This document shows positions 42,301 through 44,244 of a DNA stretch of 64,000 nucleotides, piece after piece. The position numbers and the translations under genes are program-made. The first letter of the stretch is position 1; each line of letters starts with the position of its first letter. The stretch is from Bolinopsis microptera (lineage: Eukaryota > Ctenophora > Tentaculata > Lobata > Bolinopsidae). The stretch lies in assembly GCF_026151205.1 (NCBI RefSeq), contig NC_087075.1, forward strand, positions 1,729,911-1,793,910, written 5' to 3'. The notes under the pieces are model-generated. The model ran no database searches, was not told where the DNA came from, and was given only the letters and a program-made list of their open reading frames with translations.

Positions 42301-44244
42301 ACAACTATGTACATCTATTATACAATGTACTATGTACTAATGTACAACTATCGAATAATATGTACATTTTTGTACAATCAAAACTTGGAAGTATTAAATG
42401 TAACACTGTATGTGATAGTTGTATGATAATGTACCCGCAGAATGGAGATATTGTCAGAATGGTATCAGGAGCGTTTGAATCTTCTCCCAGCGTCATAACA
42501 ACCAGGTTACCAGTTGGGTTGAGCGATATCCCTGTAGAAAAGTTATACACAATGTATAATGTATAATGCATAATGTATAATGTATAATGCATAATGTATA
42601 GTTGAGCGATAACCGTGTATAAAAGTTATTGGAAAACCGAAAACTCTTACACAAACTTGGACATTTCATTGAGCAATACATTTTATTAGATTTATCGGTA
42701 TCAATCATAGTTTGTGATTCCTGGGATTCTTTGCACAGACTGATACAACTGAAGAATAAAAAAAAGAAACTAACCAGACGGAAAGCTCAAGCCTGCAGCA
42801 ACAACTGTAATTCCCGTACCATCTAGTCCAGCGAACATAACATTACCGCTGTAGGGCTCCGTCCAGAAGAACCCTCCCCTGGTTTGATCCACCACCAGAT
42901 CAAACGGGAGGTTGTCAGGAGGACGGACTAGAAGTGTCCTTTTATTCGTACCACTGAGGATTGTTGTTATGTTAGCATCAACTCCTTCGTCTTTTATCTA
43001 CAATTATAAACACAAAAGTGGCTTGTAAGTAGTAGATAGTAACTAATAAATCAAGTTTATAGAATTCAGAAAAGATTATCTTCTTATCCAGTAAGATATT
43101 TGTTGATGCAACTCACTCGGTGACGTATATGGTGGATATAGAGTGATCTGTCCAGTAAATGTTTCCCGTGGAGACGTCTATATCAATACCAGTGGGGTGG
43201 TGTATTGAGTTGGTGGAAACAAGTTCTTTTACAGGTCCTATTAGAAGATTTTCATTAGTTCTCAAATTATCCTCCAGTAGACCACATGTAAGGAGGTAAT
43301 AACACAATTAATTCCAAGCTACAAAATATTGTAAAAAACGAAACTTACGGTCGTCATCAGAGCTGGTGAGCACTTTATAAATAGAGTCCTCAGTCGACAG
43401 ATAAAGTAAGTTTGTCTTTGCGTTACTGGCCAACGAGATAAAACTTGTTCCCTCAAACTGAAAATATGGTTTCCTTTAATTTCGTTTTGATTTCAGGGCA
43501 ACATCAGATGACCTGGTTCTGTAATTCCGATGCCACAAATATTGGAACTATAGATAGAGTTCAGCAATTATGTACATACCTTTAAGGAACTGAGGGTGCT
43601 GTCAATGCTTTCTGTGATAGGGAACTGGTATATTGATCCTTTCAGAGCTATGCTTAATTTCTCATCTGAAATATTCACTTATTTGTAAAATGGAAAATGT
43701 GTTATGGCTTTAGAATCATCAAGACACATAGCAGTCACACACAGTGCTAATCAGACTGATACCACGACATTATTTAGAGAATTAGGCATTATATGAGAAC
43801 ACGATTATATTGTAATAAACCAATACATTTGTGACTTCATATTCACAAATATGGATGAGGACTCAATGAACATGCATTAATTTTTGTGAATAATTCTTGT
43901 GGGAATAATTTGCAGTTCAAAACTTTACAGAATAATTGTAACACATACCACATGAAGCAAAACATGAGGTTGTTACACGTTCTGAGCATCTCAAGCAGCC
44001 GTCTTGCAATCTCACAATATCTGTTAAAGTTGAAATCATCAAATAGGATCAGAAATATTTTAGACTAGATAGGAACTGAAACATAAAATAGAAGCAGGCA
44101 GCATTTTGTGTTTCAGATATATTTCTGATCACTAAGGATCCGTGATTGGATAATGGTGTTATAAAAATATGGAATGTCAAATCTTTAAATTTAAAAGCAC
44201 TCACCAAAGAGCTGAAATAGCAGAACAAAGACTGCTATGTTCAT
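194..44244 (-). CDS. LRP-like receptor, YWTD propellers plus EGF, 38 exons, 3' end off window
   Basis: A large modular extracellular receptor, split into 38 exons read right to left; each block is given separately below. Exons were found by reading both strands for YWTD-type (YWTD, YWSD, FWSD, YFTD) and EGF cysteine patterns between GT and AG sites, then testing phase. All junctions keep frame except exon 4 to 5. The visible coding sequence is about 4,526 nt (about 1,508 aa). Order: signal peptide, propeller 1, EGF, propeller 2, EGF x2, propeller 3, EGF x2, propeller 4, unknown region, EGF. Members of this family are single-pass membrane receptors for secreted ligands. The absence of N-terminal LDL-A repeats resembles LRP5/6, but LDL-A, transmembrane and tail exons would lie beyond base 1, so the subfamily is unresolved. 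Introns are filled with minisatellites and transposons. Confidence 0.9.
576..1823 (+). CDS. LINE ORF1, CCCH zinc-finger RNA-binding protein
   Basis: The protein begins [14 protein letters not shown] at 576; an in-frame ATG at 540 is also possible. An N-terminal half has a Cys-rich, PHD-like patch ([28 protein letters not shown]; roughly residues 93-165). Three CCCH-like units follow at about residues 230-315: CPHG with LKHPRVC, then [17 protein letters not shown], then [16 protein letters not shown] basic stretch and a Ser-rich, coiled-coil-like tail come next. This CCCH arrangement is known from CR1-family ORF1 proteins of invertebrates, where it is thought to coat element RNA. It overlaps ORF2 by 130 bp in another frame. 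Confidence 0.85.
   Translation: MVTSSENDGSEKVKIIIGKLIDKAEMHVRPVISAFDNSQSCAANAKRFDRFSLPILENCAEFLRISLADKDNFKIFTKKSLMDRLYCGFQALMPSKCAECSEDYVIDHEPDDAPCFTCFRCFKGSHSCERNTLLHQTISAMNTPSGFVWLCDTCYSAVDPIESRKTRSRHTSASDNNRSGAQSNNSIGGDFSNIITPSGDGMSSTHNPQQQFVSFSEENSNQGTERICQKFLSWNCPHGISGKKTVNGNCCPLKHPRVCNQYRVSGFTGKKGCIKGKNCAFFHPDICKVALERGSCLNKECSKFHPLSCRKKKKEEPTRDRNQRSGMQTTSNYKSNSSSSSSGFLELRDLVTGMAAKLAALEKKMDQSAPSSVCHPPAQPAGQMFYPSQAAPAMMSLGVPRLPQHQTPFSLPSYF
1694..4795 (+). CDS. LINE ORF2, endonuclease and reverse transcriptase
   Basis: It is 1033 aa without an internal stop. The N-terminal AP-type endonuclease shows NARSL (about residue 43), [23 protein letters not shown] (about 190) and MSDHNM. The reverse transcriptase shows APGPDGIPS (about 508), [33 protein letters not shown] (about 636), [10 protein letters not shown] (about 694) and the catalytic FFADDT (about 725). 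The C-terminal part has the usual CR1 features ([24 protein letters not shown]). The enzyme nicks DNA and copies the element RNA by target-primed reverse transcription. The start is uncertain because ORF2 of such elements may be reached by reinitiation; 1694 is the first ATG. Confidence 0.92.
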   Translation: MPPSSTTSGTNVLPIPSSSCDDEFRCSQATPAPDSLLSSLLLLNARSLNPSAKSAGRWKLQDLIGHLDEKRQDGHLFPFIAITESWLKSYHHDAQLEVPGYSLSRCDRSKRSGGGVMLYSLSSIPVSLSESFDDSVCQGIINLYPSAKLCVAVAYRPPDATAASFSKLLDSFTHVIENCAPSDYDLFVTGDFNLPQVDWETLQIRSGGTSDSNLSAQCLIRFMSTHLLSQMVTTPTRGSNVLDLIMCNNDRLVCDVSCEATEMSDHNMVNALLSFNPALLEEAKLTYLDEMNFRALDFNHTDFEELNEALSSVDWKQVRGSTTFEEFPINFTRKVLNVCLENVPRKRPPKGKPNVYNSLRRKKSRLKNRLSAAECSGDHARMKQLEDEIGLISFEIKEAIVHHFDEGERRAVNKIKANPKYFYSYAKSFSKVKQNITTLLNSENKLDTEKKDLANILQTQFCSVYSDPNCPYKSMPEFAVPPITCRDKELVLTLDHVKDAISELKLDSAPGPDGIPSILLKRCTSSLAVPIYLIWTESMSSGIVPSYYKTGYVTPLFKKGSRCEAVNYRPVTLTSHVVKVYERVVRKHMTQYLDSNDLLSDKQHGFRSNRSCLTQMLEHFDDIYEGFTKGNDTDSIYLDFAKAFDKVDLDLLLLKMKRYGFQEKLLRWIQSFLTGRDQVVVVNGVHSDSAKVLSGVPQGSVLGPLFFLLFINDLEDVVKHSRVSFFADDTRVSKQISCLEDCQLLQTDLYSIIDWSLCNNMKLHEQKFELLNHLHNKRNLSSELPFYVESLLYKVSSDVTLYPVENVRDLGVKVSSDLSWSKHVGDMVTKARSKLSWVFSVFKTRDKVVMMTLYKSLVRSLLEYCCPLWDPVKTTEIQLLEGVQRTFTSRIGGLYSLNYWERLAHLKLMSLQRRRERYIILMMWKTYHNVVPNSCSIEFVETSRYGTKAVVPSLSKSSSMRNQTLYDSSFAVKGSKLWNKVPSEVKAEKTFASFKVSLSKFLALIPDNPPVSGYTCSWSNSLVDYTPSRWSDI
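4849..5738. other. Intron sequence between LINE and exon 37
   Basis: AT-rich intron DNA with a short GC-rich patch (about 5169-5200, CCCCACC and its inverted copy GGTGGGG). No ORF, RNA gene or array is recognised. Confidence 0.5.
5739..9141 (-). CDS. LRP-like gene, exons 35-37: region of unknown fold
   Basis: Exons: 35, 9032-9141; 36, 8000-8159; 37, 5739-5870. They are supported by in-phase junctions (1, 0, 1, 1) linking exon 34 to exon 38 and by GC-richer, stop-free sequence. The encoded stretch of about 134 aa follows propeller 4. It begins [18 protein letters not shown], passes through [18 protein letters not shown] and [14 protein letters not shown], and ends [10 protein letters not shown]. 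It has only three cysteines and no YWTD motif, so it is neither a normal EGF nor an obvious propeller. It could be a degenerate fifth propeller or an inserted domain; I do not recognise it. Exon 36's acceptor is present in five copies (8159-8790), but only the innermost gives an open frame. Confidence 0.75.
6033..6220. repeat. AT-rich TTAATTAA / ACCAGTATAAT repeats
   Basis: Irregular tandem runs of TTAATTAATTA with ACCAGTATAATTA, including inverted copies. Low-complexity intron DNA between exons 37 and 36. Confidence 0.8.
6293..6985. repeat. Long-unit tandem array, about 83 bp x 8
   Basis: Eight copies of a unit running from TGGTGCCGTGCCGCGAGTAA through CTGTGAAGTTACTTTAGC to GCTACTATGGTTACTG. 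The third and fourth copies have altered linkers (CAGCAAGATA, TTAATCG). Near-identity between copies suggests recent expansion. It lies 420 bp from exon 37 and does not abut it. Confidence 0.92.
8160..8790. repeat. Hexamer array and duplicated exon 36 acceptor
   Basis: The acceptor end of exon 36 (plus strand CTGCTCTACATTGTCCTGGG) recurs near 8199, 8259 and 8295, with a partial copy at about 8784. The copies are separated by GTTAGT hexamer runs that expand to about 450 bp (8325-8780). Only the copy at 8159 is followed by the open exon frame. Confidence 0.88.
8943..9066. repeat. Duplicated exon 35 end with donor
   Basis: GATGTTACACTCACAGATGT with the following exon bases (to GCGGGGGACC) occurs at 8943-8990 and again, with slight changes, at 9018-9066. 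The second is the real exon 35 end. Both copies have the GTGAGT donor on the minus strand. Confidence 0.88.
9146..9985. repeat. 11-bp minisatellite TTTACTATTAG at exon 35 acceptor
   Basis: About 75 copies of TTTACTATTAG (variant TTTACTGTTAG) start five bases from the exon 35 acceptor (CTCTGCAG). Some copies carry single substitutions such as TTTATTATTAG. Confidence 0.93.
10084..11240. repeat. 30-bp minisatellite starting at exon 34 donor
   Basis: About 38 copies of a 30-bp unit, on the plus strand AACCTGGTGACTGTTACCAC plus GACAACAACT. Read on the gene strand each unit contains CACCAG|GTTAGTTGTTGT, matching the true exon 34 donor CCAG|GTTAGTTGTTGT. The unit length is a multiple of three, which explains long spurious ORFs on both strands. 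Confidence 0.95.
11238..14503 (-). CDS. LRP-like gene, exons 27-34: end of EGF pair and fourth propeller
   Basis: Exons: 27, 14334-14503 (nearest donor); 28, 13743-13835; 29, 13322-13427; 30, 12923-13025; 31, 12153-12265; 32, 11756-11862; 33, 11510-11587; 34, 11238-11331. Phases all agree. Motifs: [81 protein letters not shown] and [13 protein letters not shown], closing with [18 protein letters not shown]. Exon 27 can use any of six donors spaced 60 bp apart (exon-final bases 14334, 14274, 14214, 14154, 14094, 14034). Each adds 20 residues in frame. The 14274 copy has GTGAGTAAG; the others have GTTAGTAAG. Confidence 0.9.
11482..11520. repeat. Duplicated exon 33 donor
   Basis: AAATTACCTTTTTT occurs twice about 21 bp apart, so AAAAAAG|GTAATTT is present twice on the gene strand at the end of exon 33. 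Confidence 0.7.
12010..12165. repeat. Three copies of exon 31 end with donor
   Basis: A unit of about 50-58 bp, AATGCACGTGCAAAACTGG then TGTGACACTAACCAAGT, occurs three times. The exon tail GTCCATT is included in the last two. All three have the GTTAGTGTC donor on the gene strand. Confidence 0.9.
12277..12810. repeat. 11-bp minisatellite ACACAGTTAAC at exon 31 acceptor
   Basis: About 48 copies of ACACAGTTAAC, with ACACAGATAAC and ACATACAGTTA variants, start a few bases from the exon 31 acceptor (plus CTGGTCACAGGTAACACAGA). Confidence 0.93.
13150..13321. repeat. ATTAGTA-type low-complexity repeat at exon 29 donor
   Basis: Irregular repeats of AATATTAGTA and AATTATTAGT run up to the exon 29 donor, whose sequence on the plus strand is itself ATTAGTAC. 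Confidence 0.8.
13427..13620. repeat. Three 62-bp copies of exon 29 acceptor
   Basis: A 62-bp unit beginning CTAAAAGAGAAGCATTATTA and ending TTTAATTATTCGAG occurs three times in direct contact with exon 29. Each copy has the polypyrimidine acceptor GCTTCTCTTTTAG on the gene strand; only the innermost joins exon 29. Confidence 0.93.
13836..13932. repeat. Partial copy of exon 28 start
   Basis: AAAGTCTATATCCAGACT and the following TTACTCCACTTG at 13901-13930 repeat the first part of exon 28 (13803-13830), separated by ATTATTAGTAAATATT repeats. Confidence 0.85.
13979..14390. repeat. 60-bp tandem array containing exon 27 end and donor
   Basis: Seven near-identical copies of a 60-bp unit (ATGTCCACAACTTTTCTATG, then GAGTGGAATAGTATCGAGTG, then ATATCTTACTAACCGGTGAA). 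On the gene strand the unit encodes [20 protein letters not shown] and holds the donor CCG|GTTAGTAAG. Six copies keep the donor; one has GTGAGTAAG. The last copy lacks it. Confidence 0.97.
14691..14867 (-). CDS. LRP-like gene, exon 26: paired EGF domains
   Basis: The acceptor is CCCTCAG and the donor GTTAGT; entry and exit are both phase 1. The exon encodes one complete EGF module ([18 protein letters not shown], then CACPQNIQ, ending GRDC). It also encodes the first half of another ([17 protein letters not shown]), which is finished in exon 27 ([10 protein letters not shown], then SLCV). The CGxxNGxCSHFC and [12 protein letters not shown] patterns are diagnostic of LRP EGF modules. The acceptor side carries a duplicated copy of its upstream sequence (about 14880-14965) interrupted by a G-run. 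Confidence 0.93.
14868..14970. repeat. Duplication at exon 26 acceptor
   Basis: TTATTATTAGTGAGCTAAA followed by GGAGGAGAT and GGCAATTCT occurs twice about 56 bp apart, separated by a run of ten G. Confidence 0.8.
15246..15345. repeat. 19-bp tandem repeat x5
   Basis: Five copies of CTATTTGGTAGTAACACAA (one with CTATTCGG) in the intron between exons 25 and 26. The surrounding stretch from 14970 to 16100 has no recognised gene. Confidence 0.9.
16107..19423. repeat. 26-bp minisatellite, about 128 copies, from exon 25 donor
   Basis: A 3.3-kb array of GGAACTAACCAATCAGAGCA plus ATCTGT. On the gene strand each unit carries ATTG|GTTAGTTCC, the same string as the exon 25 donor where the array begins. 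Common variants are CCGATCAG and CTGCGG; blocks of variants recur in the same order, pointing to higher-order duplication. Confidence 0.97.
19424..22487 (-). CDS. LRP-like gene, exons 19-25: third propeller
   Basis: Exons: 19, 22360-22487; 20, 22036-22204; 21, 21790-21883; 22, 21308-21440; 23, 20030-20154; 24, 19830-19901; 25, 19424-19536. All phases join. Motifs: [77 protein letters not shown] and [13 protein letters not shown]. Exon 25 ends with the usual propeller exit (QPFDIHWYS). The compact exons here are the best-preserved YWTD repeats in the gene. Exon 25's donor, ATTG|GTTAGTT, is the first edge of a 3.3-kb array of a 26-bp unit carrying the same string. Confidence 0.92.
20165..20325. 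repeat. About 80-bp duplication near exon 23 acceptor
   Basis: ATCACACTTACTCTAGTAGC, a G-run, GTTGAGTACTAGAGTAATAA and GATAGTGGTA form a unit present twice, with a third start at 20307, next to exon 23. Confidence 0.85.
20366..20800. repeat. 22-bp minisatellite AAATTTACCAAAATAAGACC
   Basis: About 19 copies of CAAATTTACCAAAA followed by TAAGACCT, CACGACCT or TATGACCT. It decays toward 20870. It lies within the intron between exons 22 and 23 and does not touch an exon. Confidence 0.93.
21441..21560. repeat. GTGTTAGTGAG repeats and copied exon 22 start
   Basis: Eleven- to twelve-base units of GAGGTGTTAGT lie against exon 22. They are followed at about 21525 by a second copy of the exon start and acceptor (GTGAAGTACATCTTACTGAG). 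Confidence 0.88.
22879..24167 (-). CDS. LRP-like gene, exons 17-18: two EGF domains
   Basis: Exon 17 (24036-24167) encodes one EGF module ([17 protein letters not shown], then [10 protein letters not shown], ending RNTCG). Exon 18 (22879-22998) encodes a second ([18 protein letters not shown], then CLCDDFYEK, ending GKCV). Each exon is one domain with phase 1 at both ends, the usual arrangement for shuffled EGF modules. Both donors are GTTAGT. The intron between them (23.0-24.0 kb) also has an unassigned plus-strand ORF at 23509-23766. Tandem EGFs between propellers are seen in several LRPs; a single EGF per propeller is the LRP5/6 rule, so this is a departure from it. Confidence 0.9.
24168..24232. 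repeat. TAAATATTATG repeat at exon 17 acceptor
   Basis: Five copies of an 11-bp unit repeat the acceptor sequence ATTTACAT against exon 17. Confidence 0.8.
25135..39619 (-). CDS. LRP-like gene, exons 10-16: second propeller
   Basis: Exons: 10, 39537-39619; 11, 38571-38637; 12, 37506-37656; 13, 32935-33023; 14, 32408-32493; 15, 30937-31050; 16, 25135-25233. Phases join without a break. Blade motifs, in order: [55 protein letters not shown] and [13 protein letters not shown]; exon 16 is the closing strand before the EGF pair. The block covers about 14.5 kb for 689 coding bases. The intron between exons 15 and 16 (5.7 kb) and that between 12 and 13 (4.5 kb) hold arrays and a foldback element. 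Donors include GTTAGT (exon 11) and GTTACT (exon 14). Confidence 0.88.
25605..26234. repeat. 11-bp minisatellite TTGATCACAGG
   Basis: About 57 copies of TTGATCACAGG, with TTGATCACAGC and TTGATCAAAGG variants. Each unit contains the palindrome TGATCA. Confidence 0.95.
28303..28425. repeat. CCCCCTG repeat array 1
   Basis: Tandem CCCCTG and CCCCCCTG units, strongly C-rich on the plus strand. Confidence 0.9.
28571..28670. repeat. CCCCCTGT / CCCCCTG repeat array 2
   Basis: A second C-rich array about 150 bp from the first, beginning CCCCTGTC and passing into CCCCTGCC. Confidence 0.9.
30048..30247. repeat. 10-bp minisatellite TAACTACTGG
   Basis: About 20 copies of GGTAACTACT with a few GTGACTACT and GTACCTACT variants. 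Confidence 0.93.
31225..32407. repeat. 10-bp repeat with higher-order spacer, from exon 14 donor
   Basis: Blocks of GTAACCTGTA x2 to x8 are separated by ATAACAACTAAAA. On the gene strand the units read CTACAG|GTTACT, the same as the exon 14 donor ACAG|GTTACTTTAG that abuts the array. Each block therefore has both a donor-like GTTACT and an acceptor-like TACAG. Confidence 0.95.
33024..33230. repeat. GTAACGGTAACTTTAGGTAA repeat near exon 13 acceptor
   Basis: Five copies of AACGGTAACTTT(A/T)GGTAACGCC with AATA linkers start about 30 bp from exon 13. Confidence 0.88.
33555..34294. mobile_element. TTAA-flanked foldback element (long palindrome)
   Basis: Arms 33555-33911 and 33932-34294 are inverted copies, about 98 percent alike by eye (single mismatches and one indel), with a 20-bp loop. 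Outer ends read TTAAGGGGGCCGGG and CCCGGCCCCCTTAA. TTAA is the target of piggyBac-type elements, so this may be a non-autonomous relative. The G/C runs next to the ends differ in length. There is no ORF. It lies in the intron between exons 12 and 13. Confidence 0.85.
34296..35036. other. Intron sequence, no recognised gene
   Basis: AT-rich intron DNA between the foldback element and the 28-bp array. A 124-codon minus-strand ORF (34521-34895) shows no recognisable domain and is not in phase with flanking LRP exons. Confidence 0.4.
35037..37105. repeat. 28- to 33-bp minisatellite, about 70 copies
   Basis: The unit is AGAGTCCTTCCTTCTAAAGC plus CTAGTTAT or CTAATTAT. A longer form inserts AGTCT before AAAGCC. 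Short and long forms alternate in recurring blocks. It is in the intron between exons 12 and 13 and touches neither exon. Confidence 0.95.
37238..37505. repeat. 24-bp minisatellite at exon 12 donor
   Basis: About 11 copies of ATGTTGCACGTACAATACGT or ATGTTGCACTTACAATACGT with TTCTC. The exon 12 donor (plus CTTACCCG) is preceded by the same TTGCACTTAC. Several units thus carry GTAAGTGCAA on the gene strand. Confidence 0.93.
37650..37823. repeat. 87-bp duplication of exon 12 start and acceptor
   Basis: CTCAAACCTGGGGTATTTAA and the following about 55 bases occur from 37650 and again from 37737. The exon start plus the CCCAG acceptor is in both copies. Confidence 0.95.
38094..38540 (+). mobile_element. 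CR1-type LINE, 3' end fragment
   Basis: A 5'-truncated LINE tail. The plus-strand frame ending at TGA 38324-38326 encodes [34 protein letters not shown] and [14 protein letters not shown], the conserved C-terminus of CR1/L2 reverse transcriptases (GERSFS.AAP..WN.LP). The 3' UTR runs to an ATT microsatellite (about 38528-38540). It is a different family from the full-length copy at 440-4848. Confidence 0.85.
39264..39536. repeat. TTATATAGTTGGTTAGGCAG repeat and copied exon 10 end
   Basis: About seven copies of a 30- to 37-bp unit containing TATAGTTGGTTAGGCAGACT. At 39470-39507 it includes a partial copy of exon 10 (ACTTACAGAATATCTGATGT and CACTCCAGTACACAGTG) with its donor. Confidence 0.93.
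39620..39775. repeat. 36-bp repeat x4 at exon 10 acceptor
   Basis: Four copies of TGTGAACTTCAGTTAGATTA plus TAAAAGTAAGGGGTAA lie directly against exon 10. Confidence 0.93.
39816..40392. mobile_element. TA-flanked MITE with internal direct repeats
   Basis: Ends are CCTTACAAGAC and GTCTTGTAAGG, both flanked by TA (39814-39815 and 40393-40394), as for Tc1/mariner-like elements. Near both ends the same block occurs in the same orientation (ATATTTTCGGACCGCCAAAA then TTTCGGTCGTCG; about 39870-39905 and 40328-40362). There is no transposase ORF. It is 577 bp, in the intron between exons 9 and 10. Confidence 0.75.
40883..41032. repeat. 75-bp duplication of exon 9 end and donor
   Basis: AGGATAACAATAGAAATGAA through CTCACCAAGTCCTA occurs at 40883-40957 and 40958-41032. 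Each has the exon 9 tail and a GTGAG donor on the gene strand. Confidence 0.95.
41019..41286 (-). CDS. LRP-like gene, exon 9: EGF domain 1 and start of propeller 2
   Basis: The exon runs from acceptor CCCTCCAG to donor GTGAGT. It encodes an LRP-type EGF module, [16 protein letters not shown] followed by VCLCQEG and TGTCTKG, giving six cysteines. It then enters the next propeller with [18 protein letters not shown]. Entry is phase 0 and exit phase 1, matching both neighbours. In LRPs an EGF module packs against the base of each propeller. The donor side carries a 75-bp tandem duplication (40883-40957 and 40958-41032) that includes the last bases of the exon and a second copy of the splice donor. 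Confidence 0.9.
41683..44244 (-). CDS. LRP-like gene, exons 1-8: signal peptide and first propeller
   Basis: Exons: 1, 44205-44244; 2, 43580-43665; 3, 43349-43457; 4, 43117-43237; 5, 42775-42997; 6, 42435-42531; 7, 42082-42208; 8, 41683-41760. Exon 1 starts [14 protein letters not shown], a hydrophobic signal peptide; it sits just after TTTTTAG, so a 5' UTR intron ending at the ATG is possible. Blades are recognised by [14 protein letters not shown] (exon 3), [10 protein letters not shown] (exon 4) and [20 protein letters not shown] (exon 5). Exons 6-8 are more diverged and include a Cys pair (PFCGPEDC). All phases agree except exon 4 to 5, where the GTGAGT donor leaves phase 2 while the exon 5 reading frame needs phase 0 or 1. 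That boundary is one base off and may be a sequence error or an unusual site. Confidence 0.85.
41950..42078. repeat. 15-bp minisatellite next to exon 7 donor
   Basis: Seven copies of GGTGGTGTTAGTTCA start 10 to 15 bp beyond exon 7. The frame runs on past the GTGAGA donor, so intron retention would add a PELTP-type repeat. Confidence 0.93.
42262..42370. repeat. TATACAATGTACAACTA repeats near exon 6 donor
   Basis: Irregular tandem copies of ATGTACAACTATTATACA. The exon 6 donor is GTACATTATC, the same motif on the gene strand. Confidence 0.8.
42532..42630. repeat. ATAATGTATAATGC repeats and copied exon 6 acceptor
   Basis: GTTGAGCGATATCCCTGTAG with AAAAGTTATA (exon 6 start plus acceptor) recurs at about 42601 as GTTGAGCGATAACCGTGTAT with AAAAGTTATT. 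A TAATGTATAATGCA array fills the gap. Confidence 0.88.
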
